This document shows positions 18,236 through 26,455 of a DNA stretch of 64,000 nt, in pieces. A program made the position numbers and the translations under genes. How positions within the stretch are numbered: the stretch's first letter is position 1; each line of letters opens with the position of its first letter. Below the pieces are notes generated by a model. The model did not search any database. It saw only the letters and a program-made list of their open reading frames with translations, and was not told the origin of the DNA. Source of the stretch: JAJEBT01 sp965214975 (GTDB lineage: Bacteria; Pseudomonadota; Alphaproteobacteria; MPNO01; UBA830); the NCBI GenBank assembly GCA_965214975.1, contig OZ244055.1, forward strand, positions 3,286,001 to 3,350,000, in the 5' to 3' direction.

Positions 18236-20228
18236 GCGGAGCCTCAAGGCCGCGCGCCGGCGCCAGGCAAGGTTCCACGCGGCCGCCCTGTTCGGCGTCG
18301 CCGCGCTCGCGGCCGGCGTGGCGGGCATGCTGTTCGCCACCTCCGGAACCCGGATCGAGGTCTTCCCCGAGGAGGCCGAGGCGTCGGTTCACGTCGTCGA
18401 GGGGCTGACGGTCGCCGTCGGCCGCGCCGTCTACGGCCTGTCGCGGTCGCCGGTGATCGCGGTGCGCGCGAACGGGTTCGCCGGGCTCACGCGAAGACTG
18501 GCCCCGGAGGAGCGCGGCCGCGCCGTCCCGGTCGTGCTGGCGCCGCTGCCGGGCAGGATCGTGGCCGAGGCGCGCCCGCGGCTCGCCGACACGTCCTGGC
18601 GCGTGAACGGCAAGCCCGTGGCGGTCGGCGCGGGCCTCGACCGCGAGGTCGAGGCCGGGCGCCACGACGTCGCCGCGGACCACCCGTTCTTTCTGCCGGC
18701 GGCCCGGGCGGTGGAGGTCGGGCGGGGCGAAACCGCGGAGCTCGCGTTCTCCCTGGCTCCCGTTCGAGGGCGGTTGCGGGTCGTGTCGGAGCCGGCGGGC
18801 GCCGAGGTCCGGGTCGACGGCCGCGGCGCCGGCCGGACGCCGCTGGAGCGTGCCGTCGACGGCGGCGCGCACCGTCTCGAACTCGTGGCTTCCGGCTACA
18901 GGACGCTCGCCGACACAGTCCGGATCACGCGGGGGAGGCCCGAGGTCGAGCGCCGCTACGTTCTGGAGAGACTGTCCGCGACGCTGACGTTTTCCGTCGA
19001 CCCTCCGGACGGACGGCTGCTTGTCGACGGCCGCCGCGTTCCGCCGTCCGAACCGCTGCGCGTCACCGCCGGCGAAGACCACCGCGTCGTCTATCTCCGC
19101 CCGGGTTACCGCCGGGAGACCCGAACCGTCGGCCTCGCGCCCGGCGAGGCGCGCGAGATGCGTTTCGCCCTGGCTCCCCGGCTCGGGGAGGTGGAGATCC
19201 GGACCGAGCCGCCGGCGGAGATTCTCGTTGACGGCAAGCGGCGCGGCGAGGGGCGGCTCGCGCTGCCGCTCACCGCCGAGCCCCACCGGATCGAGATGCG
19301 CCGCCCGGGCTACCGAACGGCCGTCAGAACCGTGGCGCCCCGGGAGGGCGGCCGGATCGTCGTTTCCGAACGGCTGCTGACCGAAGCGGCGGCGCGGCTC
19401 GCGGAGGCTCCGCGCGAATACAGGAGCCCTGCCGGCCCGGTCCTCGCCCTGTTCGAGCCCGGGCCTTTCGTCATGGGGGCGCCGCGCGGCGAGCGCGGCC
19501 GGCGCGCGAACGAGTTCGAGAGGCGCGTGGATCTCCGCAAGCCGTTCTACGCCTCCCGGCACGAGGTGACGAACGCCCAGTTCTCGAGGTTCCGGGCGGG
19601 CCGGTCCGGTGCCGGCGACGAGCCGGTGACGAACGTGTCGTGGGACGACGCGGCGGCGTTCGCCAACTGGATGAGCGCCGGGGAGAGGCTGCCGCCGTTC
19701 TACCGGATCTCGAACGGCCGGGTCGTCGGCATCGACCCCGCGAGCGAGGGCTACCGGCTGCTCACCGAAGCGGAGTGGGAATGGCTCGCCCGCCGCGCCG
19801 GCAGGACCGGACGGACCGTTTTTCCGTGGGGCGACGCCGACGCCGTTCCCGACCGTGCCGGCAACATCGCCGACGAGACCGCGAAAGGCGTGGTCCGTCG
19901 CTTCGTCCCCGGCTACAATGACGGCTTCGCGCGCGTCGCGCCGGCGGGCAGCTTTCCCGCCGAGAGATCGGGGCTGTTCGACCTGGCCGGCAACGTCCGC
20001 GAATGGGTCCACGACCGGTATTCCGCGATGCCACCGGAGCCGGGCGCGGCGCGGGTCGACCCGTTGGGGCCGCGCCACGGAAACACGCGCGTGGTGAAGG
20101 GCCCCGGCTGGCGGTCCGGAACGCGCACGACGCTGCGCGCGTCCTATCGCCAGGGGCTTTCGGGGGGCCGGGACGACGTGGGATTCAGGATCGGGAGATA
20201 CCTTCATGTCGAGGACGGGGCCCGATAA
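18222..20228 (+). CDS. PEGA-repeat protein with C-terminal FGE-sulfatase (SUMF1-like) domain, cysteine-free
   Basis: 668 residues: cytoplasmic basic tail, transmembrane helix at about 20-40, a PEGA-like N-terminal module, then PEGA repeats near 185-250, 254-318 and 322-388 (each with VDG or VDGK turns), then an FGE-sulfatase domain from about 408 to 660. The last has the markers FVMGAPRGE, SRHEVTNAQF, PVTNVSWDDAAAFANWMS, LLTEAEWEWLAR, GLFDLAGNVREWVHDRY and DDVGFRIGRY. The whole protein has no cysteine, so the copper/cysteine chemistry of formylglycine-generating enzyme is impossible. The domain is probably structural or ligand-binding and periplasmic. It overlaps both neighbours. Confidence 0.85.
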   Translation: MSEFERSLKAARRRQARFHAAALFGVAALAAGVAGMLFATSGTRIEVFPEEAEASVHVVEGLTVAVGRAVYGLSRSPVIAVRANGFAGLTRRLAPEERGRAVPVVLAPLPGRIVAEARPRLADTSWRVNGKPVAVGAGLDREVEAGRHDVAADHPFFLPAARAVEVGRGETAELAFSLAPVRGRLRVVSEPAGAEVRVDGRGAGRTPLERAVDGGAHRLELVASGYRTLADTVRITRGRPEVERRYVLERLSATLTFSVDPPDGRLLVDGRRVPPSEPLRVTAGEDHRVVYLRPGYRRETRTVGLAPGEAREMRFALAPRLGEVEIRTEPPAEILVDGKRRGEGRLALPLTAEPHRIEMRRPGYRTAVRTVAPREGGRIVVSERLLTEAAARLAEAPREYRSPAGPVLALFEPGPFVMGAPRGERGRRANEFERRVDLRKPFYASRHEVTNAQFSRFRAGRSGAGDEPVTNVSWDDAAAFANWMSAGERLPPFYRISNGRVVGIDPASEGYRLLTEAEWEWLARRAGRTGRTVFPWGDADAVPDRAGNIADETAKGVVRRFVPGYNDGFARVAPAGSFPAERSGLFDLAGNVREWVHDRYSAMPPEPGAARVDPLGPRHGNTRVVKGPGWRSGTRTTLRASYRQGLSGGRDDVGFRIGRYLHVEDGAR

Positions 20229-20355
20229 CCGCCGCCGTCGCCGCCTGCTGGCGGCCGCCGCCGCGCTGGCCATCGGCCTCGGCGGCCTTTCCTGGGCCTG
20301 GGCGCAAGGCGCGTTCAGCCTGAACTCGCCCGTCTCCTTTCCCGTCGACATCTAG
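20206..20355 (+). CDS. 49-residue exported peptide of the MotA/VWA operon
   Basis: A short gene starting inside the end of the previous one (ATG 20206, 23-bp overlap) and ending 21 bp before the proton-channel gene. The product has a twin-basic start (RRRRR), a hydrophobic run AAAAALAIGLGGLSWAWA, and a probable signal peptidase site before QGAF. The mature tail would be only about 16 residues, ending SPVSFPVDI. It may instead stay as a single-pass membrane peptide. Good hydrophobic signal design and exact placement between two conserved-type genes support a real gene. Function unknown; a small subunit of the channel complex is possible. Confidence 0.6.
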   Translation: MSRTGPDNRRRRRLLAAAAALAIGLGGLSWAWAQGAFSLNSPVSFPVDI

Positions 20356-20376
20356 CTTTTCGGACAGGCAACCGCG

Positions 20377-21144
20377 ATGCCGCCCGCCGCCCGGTACGTT
20401 CTCGCGCTGATCGTCTCGATTTTCGCCGTCCACCTTCTGTATGTCGGCGTCATCCGGCCGGAAGCGGCGCTGGTCGCGGAGGCCGCGCAGGCCGCCGGCG
20501 AAAGCGCTCCGCGCGCGATCGTGGTCATTCTCAAGGACTGGGAGCAGGAGATCTGCGTCATCCTGATGCTCTGGGGAATCTTCATGATCGGCGACAAGAG
20601 CCTCGCGATCCTCCGCCAGCGCTACCTGTTCAACGTCGATCTTCTCGACGGCGGCGCGGGAGCCGAAGGCGATCTGGGCACGGTTCTGGAGACTCTCGAC
20701 GACCTGCCTCCGGCGGCGCGCCACACGCCCCTCGTCCGCACCCTGACGACCAGCCTGCGCAGGTTCCTGATCACCGGGGACGTGCACAGCACGTCCGAGA
20801 CCATCGAGGCGAGCGTCGACGCGCTGGCCCACAAGCAGGAGGCGGAGAACTCGATGGTCCGCTACCTGATCTGGGCGATCCCCGCAGTCGGCTTCATCGG
20901 CACCGTGCGCGGCATCGGCGAGGCGCTTTCCCGGGCCGACGAGGCGCTGGCCGGGAACATCGCGGGCATGACGGGAAGCCTCGGCATCGCCTTCAACTCC
21001 ACTCTCGTCGCGCTCCTGATCAGCATCGTGCTGATGTTTCTTCTTCACCAGTTGCAGCGTCTGCAGGACGGCGTCCTGGTGGACACCCAAGAGTACTGCG
21101 AGTCCTTCCTGCTGAACCGCATCAGCAACGCGGGGCGGAGCTGA
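20377..21144 (+). CDS. MotA/TolQ/ExbB-type proton channel family protein
   Basis: A 255-residue inner-membrane protein with four predicted helices near 7-27, 50-72, 160-180 and 201-228. A cytoplasmic loop of about 90 residues lies between helices 2 and 3. The last two helices carry the family pattern AIPAVGFIGTVRGIGEAL and GMTGSLGIAFNSTLVALLISIV. Such proteins form pentamers that conduct protons around a dimer of a single-pass partner with a membrane Asp, as MotA/MotB, ExbB/ExbD, TolQ/TolR and ZorA/ZorB do. No ExbD or MotB gene is present here; the two VWA proteins just downstream have the expected single Asp-bearing helix and are the likely partners. Confidence 0.88.
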   Translation: MPPAARYVLALIVSIFAVHLLYVGVIRPEAALVAEAAQAAGESAPRAIVVILKDWEQEICVILMLWGIFMIGDKSLAILRQRYLFNVDLLDGGAGAEGDLGTVLETLDDLPPAARHTPLVRTLTTSLRRFLITGDVHSTSETIEASVDALAHKQEAENSMVRYLIWAIPAVGFIGTVRGIGEALSRADEALAGNIAGMTGSLGIAFNSTLVALLISIVLMFLLHQLQRLQDGVLVDTQEYCESFLLNRISNAGRS

Positions 21145-22202
21145 AGACCCGCCGCGCGCCCGAGGGGTTCAACCTCGCGTTCCTCGACGTCATGTCCTGC
21201 GGCCTCGGGGCCGTCATCCTCGTGCTGATGCTGGTCCGCCAGGATCCCCGGAACGTGACGCTCGAGGCCGACCGGCTCGCCGCCGATCTGGTCCGGCTGG
21301 AGAGGGTGGAGCGGGAACTGGGCGACCGCCTCGCCGAAATCCGGCAAGCGGCGGACGACGCCGGCGACGAGGCCGCGGCGCAGGGCGAGGCGCTGGGCCG
21401 GGCGCGGGGCGAACTCGCGCGGCGCCGCGCGGAAATCGCCGGGCACGCCGCCGCGCTCCGCGACCTCGAGAGAGCCGTCGGGACCGCGAAGGCGCCGGAG
21501 CCCCGCGATCCGGGTCAGGTCCGCCGCAAGGGCGGAGAGAACCACATCATGGGCCTGCGGGTGGAGGGCGAGCGCATCGCCATCCTGGTCGATGCCAGCG
21601 CGTCGATGACCGACGAGAAGCTGATCGATGTCATCCGGCGCAAGAACATGTCCGGGGACGCGCAGCGCAAGGGGCCGAAATGGCAGCGGACGAGGCGGGT
21701 GGTTGCGTGGCTGCTGGAACGGTTGCCGGACGGGGCCCGCACCGTCGTCGTCGCCTTCAACAGCAAGGCGACCCGTCTCGGCGCGAAGACGGCGATCGAG
21801 GGCTGGGACGAAGCCGGGGTCCGGCGGGTTCTTGCCGATCTCGAGGGTTTCGTGCCGACGGGGCCGACGAATCTGGCCTCCGGGCTGGCCGCGGTCGCGG
21901 CGCACCGGCCGACCGACCTCTACCTCGTCACCGACGGCTTGCCGACGGCGGGCACTTCCGGCTACCGCAGCCTGAACCCGTTCGCCGGCTGCAGTTCCCT
22001 GTGGGGGGCGTCGCGCACCATCTCCGGCGCATGCCGGGCGGCGCTGGCGCGCCACACGATCGCCGGCGCCGGCCTCGACGGCGCGCGGGTGAACGTCGTC
22101 CTGCTGCCCATAGAGGGCGATCCCGCTGCGGCCCACGAATACTGGCGCTGGACGGCGTCCACGGGCGGCATCCTGATCAGCCCCGCCTCGAGCTGGCCGT
22201 GA
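21141..22202 (+). CDS. Membrane-anchored von Willebrand factor A protein 1 (ExbD-like anchor)
   Basis: 353 residues: an N-terminal segment with FNLAFLDVMSCGLGAVILVLML as one transmembrane helix bearing an Asp, a coiled coil at about 38-115, and a periplasmic VWA domain from about 148. The metal-ion-dependent adhesion site is DASAS at about 151, Thr in GPTNLASGL, and Asp in VTDG near 265. The first ATG (21192) would cut the helix after FLDV. No ATG, GTG or TTG lies upstream in frame, so I use CTG 21141, which forms a CTGA overlap with the channel stop. Start is inferred; the domain calls are strong. Confidence 0.82.
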   Translation: MKTRRAPEGFNLAFLDVMSCGLGAVILVLMLVRQDPRNVTLEADRLAADLVRLERVERELGDRLAEIRQAADDAGDEAAAQGEALGRARGELARRRAEIAGHAAALRDLERAVGTAKAPEPRDPGQVRRKGGENHIMGLRVEGERIAILVDASASMTDEKLIDVIRRKNMSGDAQRKGPKWQRTRRVVAWLLERLPDGARTVVVAFNSKATRLGAKTAIEGWDEAGVRRVLADLEGFVPTGPTNLASGLAAVAAHRPTDLYLVTDGLPTAGTSGYRSLNPFAGCSSLWGASRTISGACRAALARHTIAGAGLDGARVNVVLLPIEGDPAAAHEYWRWTASTGGILISPASSWP

Positions 22203-22215
22203 GACGGGGGCGGTC

Positions 22216-23214
22216 GTGAAACCCCGGCGCCGCGAGTTCGAGATCTTCAGCCTCTCGTTCCTCGACGTCATCTCGTGCGGTTTCGGCGCGGTGGCGCTGC
22301 TGGTCCTGATCTCCCAGTTCTCGATCTCGGACGAGACCGGCGGCGCGGACGACCCCGCGGTCCTGCTCCGGGAAGTGGTCGAGGCCGACGGGCGGGTCGA
22401 GACGCTGAAATCGGAACTTGCCCGCGGGACCGCCTCGCTCGCGGCGATCCGGGCGGAGCTTCGGCGCCGCCTCGAGGAGACGGCCGGAGTCGAACGCGCT
22501 CTTGCCGCGGCGGCGGGCGAACGCGAGGCTGTTCTCGGCAGGGTCGAGGATCTTCGCGCCGTCCGGCGCGCCACCGACACCCGCCGACGGAAGGCGGACG
22601 ACATCGGCCGCCGCGACGACGAGGTCGGGGGCATTCCGGTCGACCGCGACCACGTGGTGTTCGTCGTCGACACTTCGGGCAGCATGCAGACGATCTGGCC
22701 GCGGGTCACGCGGGAGATCGAGAACGTCGTCCGGATCCACCCCAGGCTCAAGGGGTTCCAGATCCTGAACGACAACGGCGTGCCCCTGATGGCCGGCTAC
22801 CGCAACCGCTGGATACCCGACACCAGGACCACGCGCGAGCACGTCCTGCGTCAGTTCCGGACATGGGCGATCGCCTCCAACTCGAGCCCCGTCGAGGGCC
22901 TCGAGCTGGCGCTGCGCCGGTACGTGCGCGGAACCCCCAGCGTCTCGATCTACATCTTCGGCGACGACTACACGGGGTCGTCCTACGACCCGGTTCTCCG
23001 GACCCTCGACGCGCTCAACGCCGACCCGGCGACCGGCGCGCCCCGGGCGCGGGTTCACGCGATCGGATTCGTGTCCCCGCGGACGCTCGGGCGGTTCGAG
23101 ATCCTGATGCGCGAGGTCGCGCGCCGGAACGACGGAACGTTCATCGCCTTACCGGCCGCGTTTTCGCCGCAGCCGGCGGGCGGGGCGTCATATCCGCGCC
23201 GAACGGAGCCTTAG
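22216..23214 (+). CDS. Membrane-anchored von Willebrand factor A protein 2 (ExbD-like anchor)
   Basis: 332 residues with the same plan as its neighbour: basic start, one helix at about 13-35 with SLSFLDVISCGFGAVALLVLI, a coiled coil (about 45-120), and a periplasmic VWA domain. DTSGSM (Asp near 152) and SSPVEGLELAL contribute to the metal site; FGDDYTG takes the place of the third motif. It starts at GTG 22216, 13 bp after the previous stop. The two VWA proteins are clearly divergent, so they may form a heterodimer inside the channel ring. The last 27 bp overlap copA, which runs in the opposite direction. Confidence 0.85.
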   Translation: MKPRRREFEIFSLSFLDVISCGFGAVALLVLISQFSISDETGGADDPAVLLREVVEADGRVETLKSELARGTASLAAIRAELRRRLEETAGVERALAAAAGEREAVLGRVEDLRAVRRATDTRRRKADDIGRRDDEVGGIPVDRDHVVFVVDTSGSMQTIWPRVTREIENVVRIHPRLKGFQILNDNGVPLMAGYRNRWIPDTRTTREHVLRQFRTWAIASNSSPVEGLELALRRYVRGTPSVSIYIFGDDYTGSSYDPVLRTLDALNADPATGAPRARVHAIGFVSPRTLGRFEILMREVARRNDGTFIALPAAFSPQPAGGASYPRRTEP

Positions 23215-25407
23215 GGCGTTGGCGATCACCGAGACCGACGACAGGCTCATCGCGGCGGCGGCGATCATCGGGGAGAACGACAGCCCGAAAAACGCCACCA
23301 GGCCGCCGGCCGCGACCGGGACGCCGAGCGCGTTGTAGACGAAAGCGAAGAACAGGTTCTGGCGGATGTTGCGCATCGCGGCGCGGGAGAGGCCGCACGC
23401 GGCGGCGATGCCGGCGACGTCGCTGGCGGGCAGCGTCACGCCGGCGCTTCGCACCGCGATGTCGGCGCCCGATCCCATGGCGATTCCGACATCCGCGGCC
23501 GAGAGCGCCGGCACGTCGTTCACGCCGTCCCCGGCCATGGCGACCTTCGCTCCGGCATTCCTGAACTCGTCGACCAGCCGGTGCTTGCCTTGCGGGTCGA
23601 TCTCGGCATGGACTTCCCGGATCCCGACCTCCCGCGCGACCGCCTCGGCGGCGCGGCGGTTGTCGCCGGTCGCCATGACGATGCGGAGGCCGGCTTCGCG
23701 GAGCTTGCGGACGGTTGCGGGAGCGCCGGCGCGCACCGGGTCGGCCACGCCGATCACGCCGGCCGGCCGGCCGTCGAACGCGACGAGCACGGTGGTCCTG
23801 CCCGCGGCCTGCAGCCCGTCGGCGGCTGCGGCAAGCTCCCCCGGCGCGATGCCCGCCTCCTCGAGCATCGCGGCGTTCCCGAGGACGGCGGGCCGGCCGT
23901 CGACCGTGCCGGCCACGCCGCGGCCCGGCGCGGCCCGGAAGTCCGAGGCCTCGAGGCGTGCCGCGCCCGCGCGCTCCGCGCCGTCGAGGATCGCGTCCGC
24001 GAGCGGGTGCTCCGAACCGCGTTCGAGCGCGGCGGCGACGGCCAGGAGCCGGAGCCGTTCCGTGCCCGCCGCGGGAACGGCGTCGGCCAGGACCGGCCGC
24101 CCCTCGGTCAGGGTGCCCGTCTTGTCGACGATCAGCACGCCGACGCCGGCCAGACGCTGCAGGGTCTCGGCGTCGCGGACAAGCACGCCCGAACGCGCGC
24201 CGCGTCCCATCGCCACCATCACGGACATCGGCGTCGCGAGGCCGAGCGCGCAGGGGCAGGCGATGACGAGAACGCTCACCGCCGAGATCAGGGCATGGGC
24301 GAACGCCGGAGGCGGGCCGAGAACGAGCCAGGCGAGAAACGAGACCGCCGCGACGGCCCCGACCGCGGGCACGAAGACCGCCGCGACCCGGTCGACGACC
24401 GCCTGGACCGGCGCCCGGCTGCGTTGCGCCGCCGCGGCGAGGCGCACGATGCCGGCGAGCGCGGTGTCCGCGCCCACCCTGTCGGCGCGCATCAGGAAGC
24501 CCCCCGCGCCGTTGGTCGTCCCGCCGGTGACGGGATCGCCCTCGCCCTTGGCCACGGGCACCGGTTCGCCGGTGATCATGCTTTCGTCGACCGCCGACCG
24601 GCCGCCGAGGACCGTGCCGTCGACCGGCACGCTCTCGCCCGGGCGCACGCGCAGCACGTCGCCCCGGCGCACGTCGTCGAGCGGCACGTCCGTCTCGCCG
24701 CCGTCCTTCACCCTGCGCGCCGTCCGCGGCGCGAGATCGAGAAGGGCGCGGATGGCGCCGCCGGTGCGCGCGCGCGCGGCCGCCTCCATGACCTGTCCGG
24801 CAAGAACCAGCGCGAGGATGACCGCGACCGCCTCGAAATAGACCGGCGGCTGGCCGCCGGCGCCGCGAACCGTTTCGGGAAACAGGCCCGGCGCGGCGAG
24901 CGCGGCCAGGCTGGCAAGGCCTGCGGCGCCGGTGCCCAGCGCGATCAGCGTCCACATGTTGGGGGACAGCCTGATCGCGGATTCCCAGCCGCGCGCGAAG
25001 AACGACCGGCACAGCCAGACGACCGGCAAGGTCAGCAGACACTGCAGCGCGGCGTCGAGGCGCGGTTCCAGCCAGCCGGAAAGGCCCGCGAGCTGCGGAC
25101 CCATGGCCAGGGCGGCGACCACGACCGCGAGCGGCGCGGCGACGGCGAGGCGCCTGCGGAGATCGACGAGTTCCGGGTCGGGTCCGGCCGTTCGCGACGG
25201 GATCGTCGGCTCGAGCGCCATGCCGCAGAGCGGGCAGTCGCCCGGCCGTTCGCGGACGATCTCGGGATGCATGGGGCAGGTATGGAGGGTCTCCCCGTCC
25301 GACGACGGCGGCCCCGCTCCGAAGGCCTCCGGTTCCGCCTCGTTCGCCGGCATGGCGCGGACCGGGTCGCGCGCCGGAGCCGCGGTCGTCGTCTCGGTTC
25401 GGCTCAT
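23188..25407 (-). CDS. copA: Copper-translocating P1B-type ATPase
   Basis: A 739-residue heavy-metal pump of the inner membrane, exporting Cu(I). It lacks the usual N-terminal ferredoxin-like metal-binding domain. Instead it has the short cysteine-rich module TCPMHPEIVRERPGDCPLCGMALE at about 42-67, after a disordered tail. The core has MITGEPVPV, the metal-site CPCALG, the phosphorylation motif DKTGTLTEG, the SEHPLADAI motif and GDGVNDVPAL. ATG 25407 is chosen because the open frame further upstream is Arg-rich noise. Copper detoxification is the likely role. The end overlaps the second VWA gene by 27 bp. Confidence 0.93.
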   Translation of the reverse strand: MSRTETTTAAPARDPVRAMPANEAEPEAFGAGPPSSDGETLHTCPMHPEIVRERPGDCPLCGMALEPTIPSRTAGPDPELVDLRRRLAVAAPLAVVVAALAMGPQLAGLSGWLEPRLDAALQCLLTLPVVWLCRSFFARGWESAIRLSPNMWTLIALGTGAAGLASLAALAAPGLFPETVRGAGGQPPVYFEAVAVILALVLAGQVMEAAARARTGGAIRALLDLAPRTARRVKDGGETDVPLDDVRRGDVLRVRPGESVPVDGTVLGGRSAVDESMITGEPVPVAKGEGDPVTGGTTNGAGGFLMRADRVGADTALAGIVRLAAAAQRSRAPVQAVVDRVAAVFVPAVGAVAAVSFLAWLVLGPPPAFAHALISAVSVLVIACPCALGLATPMSVMVAMGRGARSGVLVRDAETLQRLAGVGVLIVDKTGTLTEGRPVLADAVPAAGTERLRLLAVAAALERGSEHPLADAILDGAERAGAARLEASDFRAAPGRGVAGTVDGRPAVLGNAAMLEEAGIAPGELAAAADGLQAAGRTTVLVAFDGRPAGVIGVADPVRAGAPATVRKLREAGLRIVMATGDNRRAAEAVAREVGIREVHAEIDPQGKHRLVDEFRNAGAKVAMAGDGVNDVPALSAADVGIAMGSGADIAVRSAGVTLPASDVAGIAAACGLSRAAMRNIRQNLFFAFVYNALGVPVAAGGLVAFFGLSFSPMIAAAAMSLSSVSVIANALRLRSARI

Positions 25408-25456
25408 GGTTTTCGCCCCGCGTGCCGGATCCGGAGTCCGCCCGGACCGCGACGGG

Positions 25457-25486
25457 AATCTACCAGCCTGCCGGACTGGGGTCGAA
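25457..25486 (-). promoter_or_regulatory. Possible copA promoter with a MerR-type long spacer
   Basis: On the minus strand TTCGAC (25486-25481), an 18-bp spacer and TAGATT (25462-25457), 50 bp before the copA start. The spacer contains CCAG and CTGG inverted arms. CueR-type regulators act on promoters with long spacers spanned by a dyad. The match is suggestive only. Confidence 0.3.
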
Positions 25487-26044
25487 AACCGCCGACGGCG
25501 ACGGGCCCGTTTCCCGATCCGCGTTGTTGCCCGCCCGCTGGTCCGGAACGACGGCTTCGCCACTCGCTCCGAACCCGGGCCTCTCGATGCCGGTTTCCCT
25601 TCGGCCGTCAGTCGTCCGGCGGCGGCGCGCCGTCGCGTTCACGCGGGCGGAGCGACACGGACGACCGTGCCCCGGAGTCTTCGACTCGGTGAATGTCGAC
25701 AGGAATCCCGGCGACGCGGAAGGAGAGGCGCGGGTTCGGACAGCGACTCCGGCTCGCCCGCGAACGGGCGGGTCGGCGTTCGGCCTTCGGCAAGGATCCC
25801 GCGCGCCCTTGCGGCCCTCGCCCGCTCGTGGCGCAAGCCGGAACCGGAGCCCGTCCGCCCGGGTGAGGAACTTGCGGCCTTCGGGAGACCCCGCCGTTTC
25901 GAGAAGGAGGCGCGACAGGGCGATTCCCGCTCGCCGGGAAGGGCGGCCGAGGCGGTGGCGGCCGCCGGGGAAGGCGGGCGGGCCGAGAGGACCGGTGATG
26001 CCGCGGTGGATCGCGGGCGGGCGGCCCGGCGCGGACATGCGGAC

Positions 26045-26073
26045 TTGCCGCCGCCGCGGGCGGATGGTATCGT
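26045..26073 (+). promoter_or_regulatory. Possible hpf promoter
   Basis: TTGCCG at 26045-26050, a 17-bp spacer and TATCGT at 26068-26073, about 58 bp before the hpf start. The spacing is ideal; the hexamers match sigma70 only moderately. Confidence 0.35.
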
Positions 26074-26131
26074 CGCGACGTCGTTGGCAGGCCCGTCGTC
26101 GCGGGGGCCTTGCGGGAATCGCCGGAGCGTC

Positions 26132-26428
26132 ATGAAGATCATCGTCAGCGGACACCAGGTGGATGTGGGGGAGGCCCTGCGCGACCACGCGACCAGGCAT
26201 CTCGAGGAAGACGTCGGCAAGTATTTCTCCGATGCGGCCAATGCGCACGTGACGTTCTCGCGCGAGGGGCCGGGCTTTCGCGCGCATGTTTCCGTGCATG
26301 TCGGGCACGACATCCACGCCGAGGGCCATGCGGACGCCCCGGACGCCTACGCGAGCTTCAATCTCGCCGCCGAGCATGTCGCGAAGCAGCTGCGGCGCAA
26401 CAAGCGGAAACTGCGCCAGCATCACTGA
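26132..26428 (+). CDS. hpf: Ribosome hibernation promoting factor, short form
   Basis: A 98-residue HPF/RaiA-family protein that would bind the decoding region of idle 30S subunits and help inactivate ribosomes. The beta-alpha-beta-beta-beta-alpha start KIIVSGHQVDVGEALRDHA and the basic last helix AAEHVAKQLRRNKRKLRQHH are typical. Many alphaproteobacteria carry a long form with an extra C-terminal dimerisation domain. Here the protein ends with TGA exactly where the linker would begin, and no remnant follows before ppk2. ATG 26132 is the natural start. Confidence 0.88.
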   Translation: MKIIVSGHQVDVGEALRDHATRHLEEDVGKYFSDAANAHVTFSREGPGFRAHVSVHVGHDIHAEGHADAPDAYASFNLAAEHVAKQLRRNKRKLRQHH

Positions 26429-26455
26429 ACGCCGGGGAGGGCGACGGACCGGCCG

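Larger units (their letters stand above)
25408..26131. other. Long noncoding spacer between copA and hpf
   Basis: 724 bp in which I see no supported gene. Open frames exist on both strands but all are Arg/Pro-rich, overlap each other and carry no motif. Two short perfect hairpins are visible: CGCCCG-CGAA-CGGGCG at 25755-25770 and TTCCCG-N5-CGGGAA at 25924-25940. Neither has a T tract. Promoter-like sequences lie at each end. Unusually long for this packed window. Confidence 0.55.

Noticed and set aside
18222..20228. Formylglycine-generating enzyme activity for the FGE-sulfatase-domain protein
   Set aside because: The protein contains no cysteine, so the known catalytic chemistry cannot operate; no sulfatase gene is nearby either.
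21120..21195. Programmed frameshift or fusion between the channel gene and the first VWA gene
   Set aside because: The two frames meet at CTGA with no slippery heptamer visible, and CTG reinitiation explains the arrangement more simply.
20377..23214. Zorya-type antiphage system
   Set aside because: The channel could be compared with ZorA, but there is no OmpA-type ZorB and no ZorC, ZorD or ZorE; the partners are VWA proteins and periplasmic modules instead.
25422..26135. A 237-codon open frame between copA and hpf
   Set aside because: Composition is Arg/Pro/Ser-rich without any motif, and other frames over the same bases are equally open.
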